From positions 62,001 to 126,000 of the forward strand of contig NZ_JAPEIQ010000013.1 of assembly GCF_026041215.1 (NCBI RefSeq): 64,000 bases of DNA, written 5' to 3'. This DNA is from Hoyosella sp. YIM 151337 (lineage in GTDB: Bacteria > Actinomycetota > Actinomycetes > Mycobacteriales > Mycobacteriaceae). A program made the translations under genes and the position numbers. Within the stretch, counting starts at the first letter, position 1; each line of letters begins with the position of its first letter. The notes beneath the pieces are model-generated. The model was not told the DNA's origin. It saw only the letters and a list, made by a program, of their open reading frames with translations, and did no database searches. Below, piece by piece: positions 38,475-47,465 of the stretch.

Positions 38475-39032
38475 ATGAAAAAGAAGCTCTCGGCCTGCCT
38501 CGGTTCCCTTATCGTGGCACTTGCGCTGACCGTGTTCCCTGCGTCCACGGCGATCGCAGCCCCGCCTCCATACTGCGGAATCACGTGGGGCTCGCTCACG
38601 AAGTCAAACGTAACCATGTCGGCAGCCCCGGTCGTTAACGTGCGGTCTGGACAGCACGGTTGTTTCGACCGTCTCGTCGTTGATATTGCAGGAAAAGTAG
38701 CGGGGTATCACGCGACCTATACCGGTACCGTCCGGCACGACGGCTCCGGGCAAGCAGTACCACTGCGTGGCGGCGCTTACATCGAGTTTGTTGTGCGCGC
38801 GCCAGCGTATGACTCCGCAGGGCAGCTGACATATCGTCCGGCGAACCGGAATGAACTCGTCAACGTACACGGTTACCAAACGCTCCGGCAAGTGGCCTGG
38901 GCCGGGTCTTTCGAGGGCCAGACCACATTCGGCGTTGGTGTACGCGCACGACTGCCTTTCCGGGTATTCACCCTGGACGGCCCTGGTGCGCACAGCCGTG
39001 TAGTGATTGACGTGGCACACTTCTGGCACTGA
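38475..39032 (+). CDS. secreted AMIN-like domain protein, copy 1
   Basis: A 185-residue exported protein with a signal peptide (KKKLSACLGSLIVALALTV, cleavage near AIAA) and a mature domain starting PPYCGITWGS. Two Cys (in PYCGI and HGCFDR) probably form a disulfide. The fold pattern, CFDRLVVDIAG ... GYHATY ... RVFTLDG ... RVVIDVAH, is that of the AMIN-like beta-sandwich domain found in actinobacterial exported proteins; binding to cell-wall glycans is a guess. It is a tandem paralogue of the next gene, of equal length, with the same ends. Confidence 0.85.
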   Translation: MKKKLSACLGSLIVALALTVFPASTAIAAPPPYCGITWGSLTKSNVTMSAAPVVNVRSGQHGCFDRLVVDIAGKVAGYHATYTGTVRHDGSGQAVPLRGGAYIEFVVRAPAYDSAGQLTYRPANRNELVNVHGYQTLRQVAWAGSFEGQTTFGVGVRARLPFRVFTLDGPGAHSRVVIDVAHFWH

Positions 39033-39123
39033 CCCGTAATCGGCAGCAATACCGCGATATGCAGGATATTTAACGCGCATATCAAAACTGCTCATTACAT
39101 AATTGAAGCGGACATAACGGTCC

Positions 39124-39201
39124 CATAAGGATCCGCCAACTTCCGGGTCGCTGCCCCTACCATTGGGTTAGGCCGCATCGCAGCGATTTTGGAGGTGTGT
39201 G
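39124..39201 (+). repeat. duplicated leader/promoter, copy 2
   Basis: Partner of the segment at 38397-38474, with the same 78-base distance from CATAAGGAT to the ATG and the same offset of TACCATTG. It carries the stronger ribosome-binding site GGAGG. Confidence 0.7.
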
Positions 39202-39759
39202 ATGAAAAAGAAACTTTCAGCGGCCCTGGGATCAGCAGCATTAGCTGGCGCATTAACTGTCGCACCGGTATCGACGGCGACCGCGGAACCGCCGCCGTAC
39301 TGCGGCATCACGTGGGGTTCGCAAACGAAGTCTGAAATGAACTTGTCCACTGGCACTGTCCAGGGTGTGCGCTCCGGCCAGCACTGGTGTTTTGACCGCA
39401 TCGTTGTGGATATTGCCGGCCCGGTGGCTGGATATCACGCTGACTACGTCGACACGGTGCGACAAGAGGGGTCCGGCTTCCCGGTTCCGCTGCGCGGTGA
39501 CGCATACATCCAGTTCTCTGTCCAGGCTCCCGCGTACGATCATCAAGGGAACCGTACCTACCAACCCGCGCATGATGCCGAACTCGTCAACCCCGAGGGG
39601 TATCAGACACTGCGCCAAGTCGCGTGGGCCGGATCCTTCGAGGGTCAAACAACACTAGGGATCGGAGTTCGCGCACACCTTCCGTACCGCGTATTCACGC
39701 TTGAGGGCCCAGGTGAGTACAGCCGCGTCGTGATCGACGTGGCGCACTTCTGGCACTGA
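39202..39759 (+). CDS. secreted AMIN-like domain protein, copy 2
   Basis: A 185-residue exported protein, the tandem paralogue of the gene before it. Long identical blocks include PPPYCGITWGS, GYQTLRQVAWAGSFEGQTT and RVVIDVAHFWH; differences are spread through the middle. The two Cys are kept (PYCGI, HWCFDR). A GTG one codon before the ATG is possible. GGAGG lies seven bases upstream. The stop is followed within eight bases by the 3' end of the convergent nuclease-helicase gene. Confidence 0.85.
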   Translation: MKKKLSAALGSAALAGALTVAPVSTATAEPPPYCGITWGSQTKSEMNLSTGTVQGVRSGQHWCFDRIVVDIAGPVAGYHADYVDTVRQEGSGFPVPLRGDAYIQFSVQAPAYDHQGNRTYQPAHDAELVNPEGYQTLRQVAWAGSFEGQTTLGIGVRAHLPYRVFTLEGPGEYSRVVIDVAHFWH

Positions 39760-39766
39760 ATGACAG

Positions 39767-42700
39767 CTAGCCCTCGCACACGGTGAGGAAAGCACCGAGC
39801 TCTTCGAGACCCTCGGGCGTTGCGGGCATGAAGTCCGTGAGTGCCGGTGACCGCACAATCACAGCCAGCCACTGGCCTCGTGAAATGGCCACGTTGAGCC
39901 GATTGCGGTTGAGGAGGAATGCCATTCCTCTCGGTACATCTTCGAGTGCGGACGCCGTCATCGACACGATGGCCACCGCGGCTTGACGGCCCTGGAACTT
40001 GTCGACTGTTCCGGCCATCACGTCCCCGAAGCCTGACTCCCGAAGCACCGCGCGGAGCGTATTCACCTGCGCGTTGTACGGGGCGACAACAATGATGTCG
40101 CGGGTGCCGAGCGGCCGTGCAGCGGCGTCGGGCTGCGGCTGCCACGGCGTACCGAGCAGCTTCGCGATCTCGTCACGGATCGTGAAGGCTTCCTCGATCG
40201 ACGACGTCGAGTTCCCGCGATGATCAACCATAATGGTCGTGACCCCGGGTGTCACGCCCTCGAGGCTGCGAGCGCGGGTTACCGCCTCCTCGCTCATCAG
40301 GCGGCCTTCGTACGAGAGCGCAGAGACGGCGCGGCACAGTTCGGGATGCATGCGGAAGGTCCGCTCGAGAAAGTAGCCATACTCCGGGGGAATCGTGCCG
40401 TGGTCACCGATAAGCCAGCCAAGGGCAGACTCGTCGATCGGCTCGGGATGCGTCCCCTGACTAACCTGCGGCAGTTGCTGGGGGTCACCGAGCAGCAGCA
40501 GATTTCGTGCGGCCCCCGCAACAGCAAGCGTGTTTGCGAGGCAGAACTGGCCCGCCTCGTCGATGACGAGCAGATCCAGCGCACCCTCCGGCACATAGTT
40601 CGGATTCGCGAACGTCCACGCAGTCCCACCGATGACAGCACCACTGGCCGCGGAGTTCAGTGCAGCAGCGAGTGCTTTGCCGTTCCCCAGCGTGGTCCAC
40701 TGCTTCGATCCGAGCTTGTTGTCCGGTTTGAAGACGCGTTCTCCGGACACCCCAGCTTCGACGATCCCGTCGAGCATGTTCTCGACAACCGAGTGTGACT
40801 GCGCGACCACTCCCACTTTCCAGTGGTGCTTCAGCACAAGGTCGCTAATTACTCTCGAACCGGTGTATGTCTTCCCGGTGCCTGGCGGTCCCTGCACGGC
40901 GAGATACGAATGGTCAAGGTCGAGCACTGACGTGATAATCGCCGCCGCAGCGTCATTGTGTGCGACGGGCGTGAGGCCCTGCGCCGGACTGCTTGCCTGA
41001 ATGCGTGGCGGTTGGCGCAACAGCACGTCGACTGCAGCGGTGCTGGGAAGCTTCGGCCAGTCCGTAGCGAACGAGTGCGCGAACCGCTCGACTGCGTCTT
41101 TCAGCACCGCAGCGGGCGGCGGCGCCCCCGGCGTCAGCGCGACCGGCTTCGCGGCGTACGGCTCACACTCTTTAGGGCACGACTCTTCAAGAATGAAGCA
41201 GTCGTCTGCTACCGGGAGACCTAACTCGTAGCATCGCTCGGCGCTGAGAATTTTCACCGACCGGTAGCCGCGTGCCCCTGGTACGGGCTGCCTGGCACTG
41301 TCCGGGCATGGTGTGTCGTATAGGGCAAATGCGTCGCCACCGTCGCGCAGCGTGGCACCGTTGGGCGCCTCCCCACTCACACGGAGGTACCGGCGCAGTA
41401 TCCGCTGTTTCGGTCCCTTCGTCCACTCCGTGAGCACCTCACAAGAGTCGAACACGAGCGCCTCCGACGACTCTGCGAGGTCGGCTTCAGAGGCGCTGAG
41501 GCGATCAAAGTGCCCCCACCAGAATGGTTTATCTTCACGCCAGTGGTAGTTCATCGCCGCGGCGGTCATCGCTGCCGCCTGTTGTTCACCGGAGCGGTGG
41601 GTGCGTGGCGCCTCTCCGGCGACCTCGAGCAGTGACTCCTCCAGTGGTGACGTGTCGAAATCAGCTGCGAGTTCCTCGGCGTCTGCTGCTGAGGGGACAA
41701 GCGGGACTCCATGCTGGCGTGCTTGCCTTGCGAGCCAATTCCGCAAATGCAGCGTGGAGTCGCAGTCGTATCGGTTATAGTCCTCGATCGATGCGAGGAC
41801 GGTGTTGGCCGCATCGATGCCCCCGTCGGACACGAGCTCGCAATAACGCGCATATTCCGCGATCGAGTCACCGGCGGTCGTGACGTCACCGCCCCGCAAA
41901 TGCGCACCCATATACAGCGGTTCCAGCTTCTTGATGCTGTACGAGGGCTTCCCGATCCTGATCGACTTGCGAACCAGCGGGTAGAGATCGACGAACACGT
42001 TCGCGCGCAACAGCGTGTCTAGTTCGGCTTCACCGACGCCATGCCGCCCGACAAGCCTCCGCAGGGCTGTCTTTTCGTATGGAGCGTAGTGATACACGTG
42101 CATCTCCGGATACCGGTCGCGGCGCTCGACGACGTAATCGAGAAAGTGCCGCAACGCGCGCTTCTCTTGCGCCCGGTCGTGTGCCCAGAAGGCCCGGAAG
42201 CGCGTCGCCACACCGGAGTCATGGTCAATAGCTGCGTCGGGTGCTTCGACGATCCCGAACAGGTACTCCAGCCCCCAGTCCGCGGAGCCGTCTTCGGCCC
42301 AGAGCGGATCACCCTCGAAGTCAAAGAATATGTCCCCCGCACTGGGCTCGGGCAGTTCGCGCAGTGCACTGGCGTTGTGGAGGGCGAAGTACGGCACGCC
42401 CGTGCGCTCTTCCTCGACCTGGGCCGCCGCTTGTGCGCACAGCCGATCGAGCGCGTCAGGCGAAATTCCAGGGATTCCCTTCCGGTGGCCGCTGAGCCCA
42501 GCCAACTGGTCGATCGTCGTAATGCCAGCCCGATTGAGGCGGGCGCGCTGCACGGTCGTGAGCCCCGCGACAAGGATGACGTCGCGGGTGCGAGCGATGT
42601 CGGCGGCGGCGAGTTCACTGCGCACGTCCGCGGTGTAGCGCGAGTCTCCCCACGCGACGGGCCCGGGCTCGCCGAGGTGCACATCGAGAATGGCATCAAG

Positions 42701-43315
42701 TCGTGCTCTGCGCTGCCGGTAAACCGGCAGCACGTCGGTGAGCCGGTGATTCGTGACAGTGCCGTCACCGAGGACGAGGTGCATGACAGGGGACACTCTC
42801 ATCCCGGCATGAAGCAGTTGATCCGCGTAGGCAGCGAGCTGCAGCAGGGCAGGCACGCGCGCGTGCCGGGCGAGCTTGGTGTCGTACACCGCATACGCCG
42901 GACCTTGAGGGGTGTCTTCCCGGATAAGGAAATCGCAAAACCCAGCAAACCTGCCGTCGAAGAACGTGCCCTGGTAGATGACCGGCGCCTCATCCCTGAT
43001 CGCCTCGATCGTGTCGGCGGCCGCAGCTGTCAGCGCTGCTTTCGCGAATACCGGCCGTGCCAGGGCGGCTACCGCAGCACCGTACTGCGCGGTCAGTTCA
43101 TCCAGCATCTTCCGTTCATGCGCTTCCCCGAGCGCTGCCGTGCGCGCGAACAGCGGGTCCGGCTCGCCACCTCGCGCTGACACGCGGCCGAGGGCCATGT
43201 CGAGACTTCGCAAGAAATCGAACTCGCTTACCGCTGCTAGTGCGAGGTCTGTTGCGCTATAAACGATTTCCGGTTGCGTGGTGACATCGCGCGAATCGCC
43301 TGGCAGGAGGAACAC
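39767..43315 (-). CDS. RecB-like nuclease / RNase H-like / UPF1-type helicase fusion (TM0106 family)
   Basis: An 1182-residue cytoplasmic protein with three parts. Residues about 15-200 form a RecB/Cas4-like nuclease with GFCDFLI, VYDTKLA and LQLAAYADQ (Asp, DxK and QxxxY). Residues about 315-520 form an RNase H-like exonuclease domain with FFDFEGDPLW and YNRYDCDSTLHLRNW. Residues about 770-1160 form a superfamily 1 helicase of the DNA2/UPF1 type with GPPGTGKT near 810, VIDEAGQF, GDPQQLPQ, VDKFQGRQ and RLNVAISRG. It is a DNA- or RNA-processing enzyme; the biological role in actinobacteria is not established. It starts at GTG without a strong ribosome-binding site. Confidence 0.9.
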   Translation of the reverse strand: MFLLPGDSRDVTTQPEIVYSATDLALAAVSEFDFLRSLDMALGRVSARGGEPDPLFARTAALGEAHERKMLDELTAQYGAAVAALARPVFAKAALTAAAADTIEAIRDEAPVIYQGTFFDGRFAGFCDFLIREDTPQGPAYAVYDTKLARHARVPALLQLAAYADQLLHAGMRVSPVMHLVLGDGTVTNHRLTDVLPVYRQRRARLDAILDVHLGEPGPVAWGDSRYTADVRSELAAADIARTRDVILVAGLTTVQRARLNRAGITTIDQLAGLSGHRKGIPGISPDALDRLCAQAAAQVEEERTGVPYFALHNASALRELPEPSAGDIFFDFEGDPLWAEDGSADWGLEYLFGIVEAPDAAIDHDSGVATRFRAFWAHDRAQEKRALRHFLDYVVERRDRYPEMHVYHYAPYEKTALRRLVGRHGVGEAELDTLLRANVFVDLYPLVRKSIRIGKPSYSIKKLEPLYMGAHLRGGDVTTAGDSIAEYARYCELVSDGGIDAANTVLASIEDYNRYDCDSTLHLRNWLARQARQHGVPLVPSAADAEELAADFDTSPLEESLLEVAGEAPRTHRSGEQQAAAMTAAAMNYHWREDKPFWWGHFDRLSASEADLAESSEALVFDSCEVLTEWTKGPKQRILRRYLRVSGEAPNGATLRDGGDAFALYDTPCPDSARQPVPGARGYRSVKILSAERCYELGLPVADDCFILEESCPKECEPYAAKPVALTPGAPPPAAVLKDAVERFAHSFATDWPKLPSTAAVDVLLRQPPRIQASSPAQGLTPVAHNDAAAAIITSVLDLDHSYLAVQGPPGTGKTYTGSRVISDLVLKHHWKVGVVAQSHSVVENMLDGIVEAGVSGERVFKPDNKLGSKQWTTLGNGKALAAALNSAASGAVIGGTAWTFANPNYVPEGALDLLVIDEAGQFCLANTLAVAGAARNLLLLGDPQQLPQVSQGTHPEPIDESALGWLIGDHGTIPPEYGYFLERTFRMHPELCRAVSALSYEGRLMSEEAVTRARSLEGVTPGVTTIMVDHRGNSTSSIEEAFTIRDEIAKLLGTPWQPQPDAAARPLGTRDIIVVAPYNAQVNTLRAVLRESGFGDVMAGTVDKFQGRQAAVAIVSMTASALEDVPRGMAFLLNRNRLNVAISRGQWLAVIVRSPALTDFMPATPEGLEELGAFLTVCEG

Positions 43316-43360
43316 GCCACTAGCCTAGGTCACCGCACTGACAGTCTTTCGCGCTGACCG

Positions 43361-43753
43361 TCATCCTTTCCCTGAGGGGTCGCGGTTGATGATGGCATAT
43401 GCCGCAATCCCGAGAATTGCGATAACCGCGAATGCGGAACTCGGCAGCACTGGGCCGAGCATCGCACCGCCGAATGGATGGCTGAACAGCAGCGCCACCG
43501 CCAGTATGACGATTATCAGGGCACTGACAGCACCCACCGCTCCGAGCTGTGCCGCGGAGATGCGCTGCGGGTTACGAGCATGAGCGAGAATCTGCGCGAG
43601 GGCACGCGTTGCAGCGTGTAAGCGCAGCGGCTCCTCGGCCGATCGTCCGCGGTAGCTGCGGCGGAAGTCGCGAGCTGTGGACACGTGCACGCGATTTGCC
43701 GTGGCCGGTTTGCGCTGTTTTCGGGGGACGCCGGGGTCGTCAGTGCGCGCCAT
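43361..43753 (-). CDS. small membrane protein, function unknown
   Basis: A 130-residue protein with a basic N-terminal half (KQRKP, RRSYRGRSAEE) and two membrane helices near residues 72-92 and 100-120, so the N-terminal part is probably cytoplasmic. No family is recognised. GGAGGAGG lies about 11 bases before the ATG. It is divergent from the ABC exporter genes and lies 45 bases upstream of the nuclease-helicase start, with which it may be co-transcribed. Confidence 0.65.
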   Translation of the reverse strand: MARTDDPGVPRKQRKPATANRVHVSTARDFRRSYRGRSAEEPLRLHAATRALAQILAHARNPQRISAAQLGAVGAVSALIIVILAVALLFSHPFGGAMLGPVLPSSAFAVIAILGIAAYAIINRDPSGKG

Positions 43754-43938
43754 GTGCTCGCAACCTCCTCCAGCTTAACCCTCCACTTTAGGTTGATTCT
43801 AAGCGGAGGTGGGAGACGCTGTAACCGTGTTGAGAGGTTAGCTCCATCACGGCGAATCCGTTCGTTGCGGTAACAAAACCAGCACCTCATACGCGTGCAT
43901 GTGCATTCTGATCGAAATTAGGGTTGACTTACTTAACT

Positions 43939-45678
43939 GTGACGGCAGATCCTGAACAGCCACCCCAGACTGGCGGTGCAATCCTGCGCCGGACATTGCA
44001 CCGCAACCGTGCCCGGATGAGCGGGGCCACGCTCTTCCTGGGCCTCCACCAGGCAGCAGAAACCGCTGTGCCCATCGCAATTGGTCTCATCGTCGACTAC
44101 GCCATCGCCACGGCTGACTTCACCCGGCTATCTGTATCGCTGGCCGCGTTAGCTGCGCTTTTCATCGTTTTGTCCTACGCCTGGCGATTCGGTGCACGCC
44201 TATTGAGCGTGGCATATCAGCGTGAATCACACGCACTGCGTGTCGAAGTCGCCCGTCGTATCCTCGACCCGCGCGGGCTGGATTCGCCCCTTAAGTCTGG
44301 TGAGTTCATCACCATCTCCACGTCGGACGCGGACAACGAAGCGGAGATTCTTGACGCAATACCGCGCGGTATCGCTGCGATCGTTGCCGTCACCCTCATC
44401 GCGGCCGCACTCCTGACGATTCACCTGCCCCTCGGTGTAGCGGTGCTCATCGGAACCCCGCTTATCTTGCTCGGACTGCAGGCCGCCACCCCCGGCCTCG
44501 TACACCGATCTCACGCCCAGCAAGAAACAGTCGCTCACGCTGCGGCGATGGCGACGGACCTGCTAAGTGGCCTGCGGCCGCTGCGCGGCGTGGGCGGCGA
44601 GGAATCCGCGGCGCAGCGTTACCGCCAAGCCAGCCGCCGCGCACTGGCAGCCCGAATGCGGGCCGCCACTGCGCACGGGGCCTACACCGGTGTGAGCATG
44701 ACCGTCAGCGCATTGCTCGCTGTGTCCGTTGCTGCAGCCGCGGGCTGGCTCGCGCTTAGCGGCGCGCTCACGGTGGGTGAACTCATCATCGTCGCCGGGC
44801 TCGCACAGTTCCTTCTCGAGCCGTTGTCAACCCTTGCCGTCCTGCCCGGACACCTCGCGCGTGCGCGCGGGTCCGCGCAGCGGCTCGCGAGCGTGCTGGC
44901 CGCCCCTCCCCTGCTGCCCGTGCCTGAATATGACACCGTCAATCCCGGGAAGCTGGAGCTCGAGAGCATCGCTTACCGATCGCTGCGCGGGGCCACTTTC
45001 ACTGCGGTGCCCGGCGAATTCGCCGCCATCTACGCGTACGACCCGGCAGACAGTGATGCGCTCGCGCTCGTTCTGTCCGGCCAGCTGCCACCGCGTGACT
45101 ATTCGGGCGTTGTTCGTATCTCGGGCGTTCCGGTGAGCGACTTGACGACCACCGCGGCGCGCGAAGTCCTGCTGTGGGAGCCGCACCACACCGATCTGTT
45201 TGCGGGCACCCTGCGCGAGAACATCACCCTCGGACGCACCGCCAAGGGCGACGCCGCAGCTCGCCTCGACATAGCGTTACGCGCATCAGCCGCCGATGAC
45301 GTCGCGGCTCTGCACACTGCCGGCCTTGACCACGAGATCGGCGAAAAGGGCGGCACTCTCTCCGGCGGACAACGACAGCGAGTCGCGCTGGCGCGGGCTC
45401 TCTACGCGCAGACACCGATCCTGGTCCTGCACGATGCGACGACAGGGGTGGACGCGGTCACCGATCATGCGATCGCGCGGGGTGTGCGAGATGTGCGCAG
45501 CCGCCCGACAAGCGAGCCGGTCCGTCAGCACACCACCATCGCCATCACAGCGAGCCCTGCCTTCCTCAGTGCCGCCGACCGCGTCATCGTCATTGCTGAC
45601 GGCGCGGTGGCAGCGGAGGGCACCCACGCCCAGCTGCTAGAGCAGAATTCGCGATACCGTGAGGCGGTGACCCGGTGA
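43939..45678 (+). CDS. ABC exporter half-transporter with degenerate Walker A and B
   Basis: A half-transporter of about 579 residues: six membrane helices (about 20-300) and a C-terminal ATPase domain. The domain keeps the signature LSGGQRQRVALARAL near residue 473, but the Walker A loop is lost (the region reads AIYAYDPADSDALA, without GxxGxGKS) and the Walker B end reads VLHDATT instead of VLDEAT. It therefore cannot hydrolyse ATP by itself but can lend its signature loop to the partner encoded next. The GTG start is uncertain; a TTG five codons earlier is the alternative, and neither has a clear ribosome-binding site. Confidence 0.9.
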   Translation: MTADPEQPPQTGGAILRRTLHRNRARMSGATLFLGLHQAAETAVPIAIGLIVDYAIATADFTRLSVSLAALAALFIVLSYAWRFGARLLSVAYQRESHALRVEVARRILDPRGLDSPLKSGEFITISTSDADNEAEILDAIPRGIAAIVAVTLIAAALLTIHLPLGVAVLIGTPLILLGLQAATPGLVHRSHAQQETVAHAAAMATDLLSGLRPLRGVGGEESAAQRYRQASRRALAARMRAATAHGAYTGVSMTVSALLAVSVAAAAGWLALSGALTVGELIIVAGLAQFLLEPLSTLAVLPGHLARARGSAQRLASVLAAPPLLPVPEYDTVNPGKLELESIAYRSLRGATFTAVPGEFAAIYAYDPADSDALALVLSGQLPPRDYSGVVRISGVPVSDLTTTAAREVLLWEPHHTDLFAGTLRENITLGRTAKGDAAARLDIALRASAADDVAALHTAGLDHEIGEKGGTLSGGQRQRVALARALYAQTPILVLHDATTGVDAVTDHAIARGVRDVRSRPTSEPVRQHTTIAITASPAFLSAADRVIVIADGAVAAEGTHAQLLEQNSRYREAVTR

Positions 45679-47456
45679 AACCTCAGATTTTGCCGATCGG
45701 GGACGCTGGTGCCACGGCAAAGTGGCTGCTGCGAGAACTTCGGCAGCGCTGGATCGCAACCTGCACCACCATCGTGGTCTCCGCGGCGGCAGCTGGTGCC
45801 ACCATCGTCCCAATCTGGGTGCTTGGCATCCTTGTAGACCGGGTTCGGGCTAATGCACCCGCCAGCGACATCGGCGTGCTCGCGGCGGTCATGGTTACTT
45901 CAGCGCTCATCGCCGGATGCCTCACCGGCGTCAGTTACCGGATGATTGCCGGGATCGGTGAATCCATGCTCGCCGACCTCCGTGAGACCTTCGTGAACCG
46001 CGCGCTGCATCTCCCGCTCCAACAAGTCGAAGCCGCAGGCCGCGGGGACCTACTCGCTCGGGCCGGCGACGATGTCGCCGTCATCAGCCGCGCGGTCTCC
46101 AACGTCATTCCCATGCTGATGACGGCACTTCTCACAACGATTCTGAGTATCGCCGCCATGGTTGGCCTCGACTGGCGACTCGGCCTCGCCGGGCTGCTGG
46201 CAGTGCCAATGTACGCACTGGCACTGCGCTTTTACCTGCCGCGTTCAGGGCCAATGTACGCGGCCGAACGGGTCGCGATGGGTGAACGGACGCAAGCCCT
46301 CGTGGCGAGCATCGACGCTGCGGCAACCATCCGTGCGTACCGTTACGAGCAGCCGCGCCTGCTCCTGATCGACACCGCATCCGCCAGGGCGCGCGACATT
46401 GCGATTACCGTATTCCGGCTCTTCACTCGCTTCGCCGCGCGCGGCAACCGGGCAGAGTATGTCGGACTCGCGTCGGTGCTCGCTGTCGGTTTCGCACTTG
46501 TCAGCCGCGACATCGTGACTGTGGGGCAAACCACCGCTGCAGCATTGCTTTTCCACCGCTTGTTCAACCCCATCGGGATGCTCCTGTGGACGTTCAGCGA
46601 CATACAGTCCGCCGGAGCGAGCCTGGCTCGCCTCGTCGGCGTTGTTCAACTCCCGCAGCCTCATGCCGAAGCGGCGGCGCACGATCCCGCGGACGCCAGT
46701 CTCGAACTCTGCAGCATCAGCCACAGCTACGACGGCGTGCATCCGGTGCTTCGGAATATCTCCCTCAGGATCCGTCCCGGCGAACACGTCGCCATCGTGG
46801 GCGCCACCGGTGCCGGTAAATCTACTTTGGCTGCTATCGCGACGGGAACGCTTGCGCCATCCCGCGGCCGGGTCCTCGCTGGTGGTATCGATATCAGTGA
46901 GTTTGGCCCGCACCTGCGCGGGCACATCGCGATAGTCACGCAAGACGTACACGTTTTCGCCGGAACGCTCGCCGACGACGTACGCCTCGCCGTTCCCGGT
47001 GCGTCCCACGATGAGGTGACCTCGGCGCTGCGGACCGTCGGTGCACTGCCGTGGGCCGAAGCACTGCCAGACGGGATCACCACGCGTGTCGGAGAAGGCG
47101 GACATCCGCTGACCGCGGCGCAGGCACAGCAACTCGCGCTGGCCCGCGTCGTGCTCGCCGATCCCCGCATCGTCGTCCTCGATGAGGCAACGGCCGAAGC
47201 GGGCAGCGCTGGGGCCCGAGAACTCGAGAGCTCGGCACGCGCCGTCATCGAAGGCCGCACTAGCCTCGTCATCGCGCATCGCCTCACCCAGGCAGTGCAC
47301 GCTGACCGGATCGTCGTGCTTGACCACGGCGCTATCGCCGAAGAGGGCACACATGACGAACTAGTGGCCCGCGAGGGGCGCTACGCGGCGCTTTGGCACG
47401 CGTGGCTCGGGCACGACGCCGAACCGGCAGAGGCTAAGTCGAGCGTTACTGGATAG
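45675..47456 (+). CDS. ABC exporter half-transporter with intact Walker motifs
   Basis: A 593-residue half-transporter with six membrane helices (about 25-310) and an ATPase domain. Walker A is intact (GATGAGKST near residue 375) and so is Walker B (VVLDEAT near 501), but the signature is altered to LTAAQAQQLALAR near 478. It is the complement of the preceding subunit: one complete site can form from this Walker A/B and the partner's LSGGQ. Its GTG overlaps the stop of the first gene (GTGA). The substrate is unknown. Confidence 0.92.
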   Translation: MKPQILPIGDAGATAKWLLRELRQRWIATCTTIVVSAAAAGATIVPIWVLGILVDRVRANAPASDIGVLAAVMVTSALIAGCLTGVSYRMIAGIGESMLADLRETFVNRALHLPLQQVEAAGRGDLLARAGDDVAVISRAVSNVIPMLMTALLTTILSIAAMVGLDWRLGLAGLLAVPMYALALRFYLPRSGPMYAAERVAMGERTQALVASIDAAATIRAYRYEQPRLLLIDTASARARDIAITVFRLFTRFAARGNRAEYVGLASVLAVGFALVSRDIVTVGQTTAAALLFHRLFNPIGMLLWTFSDIQSAGASLARLVGVVQLPQPHAEAAAHDPADASLELCSISHSYDGVHPVLRNISLRIRPGEHVAIVGATGAGKSTLAAIATGTLAPSRGRVLAGGIDISEFGPHLRGHIAIVTQDVHVFAGTLADDVRLAVPGASHDEVTSALRTVGALPWAEALPDGITTRVGEGGHPLTAAQAQQLALARVVLADPRIVVLDEATAEAGSAGARELESSARAVIEGRTSLVIAHRLTQAVHADRIVVLDHGAIAEEGTHDELVAREGRYAALWHAWLGHDAEPAEAKSSVTG

Positions 47457-47465
47457 GCTGCACAC

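Noticed and set aside
43924-43938. TTG start for the first ABC subunit with TTGACT as coding sequence
   Set aside because: The TTG has no ribosome-binding site, and TTGACTT may be promoter sequence; the GTG five codons later is preferred, with low certainty.
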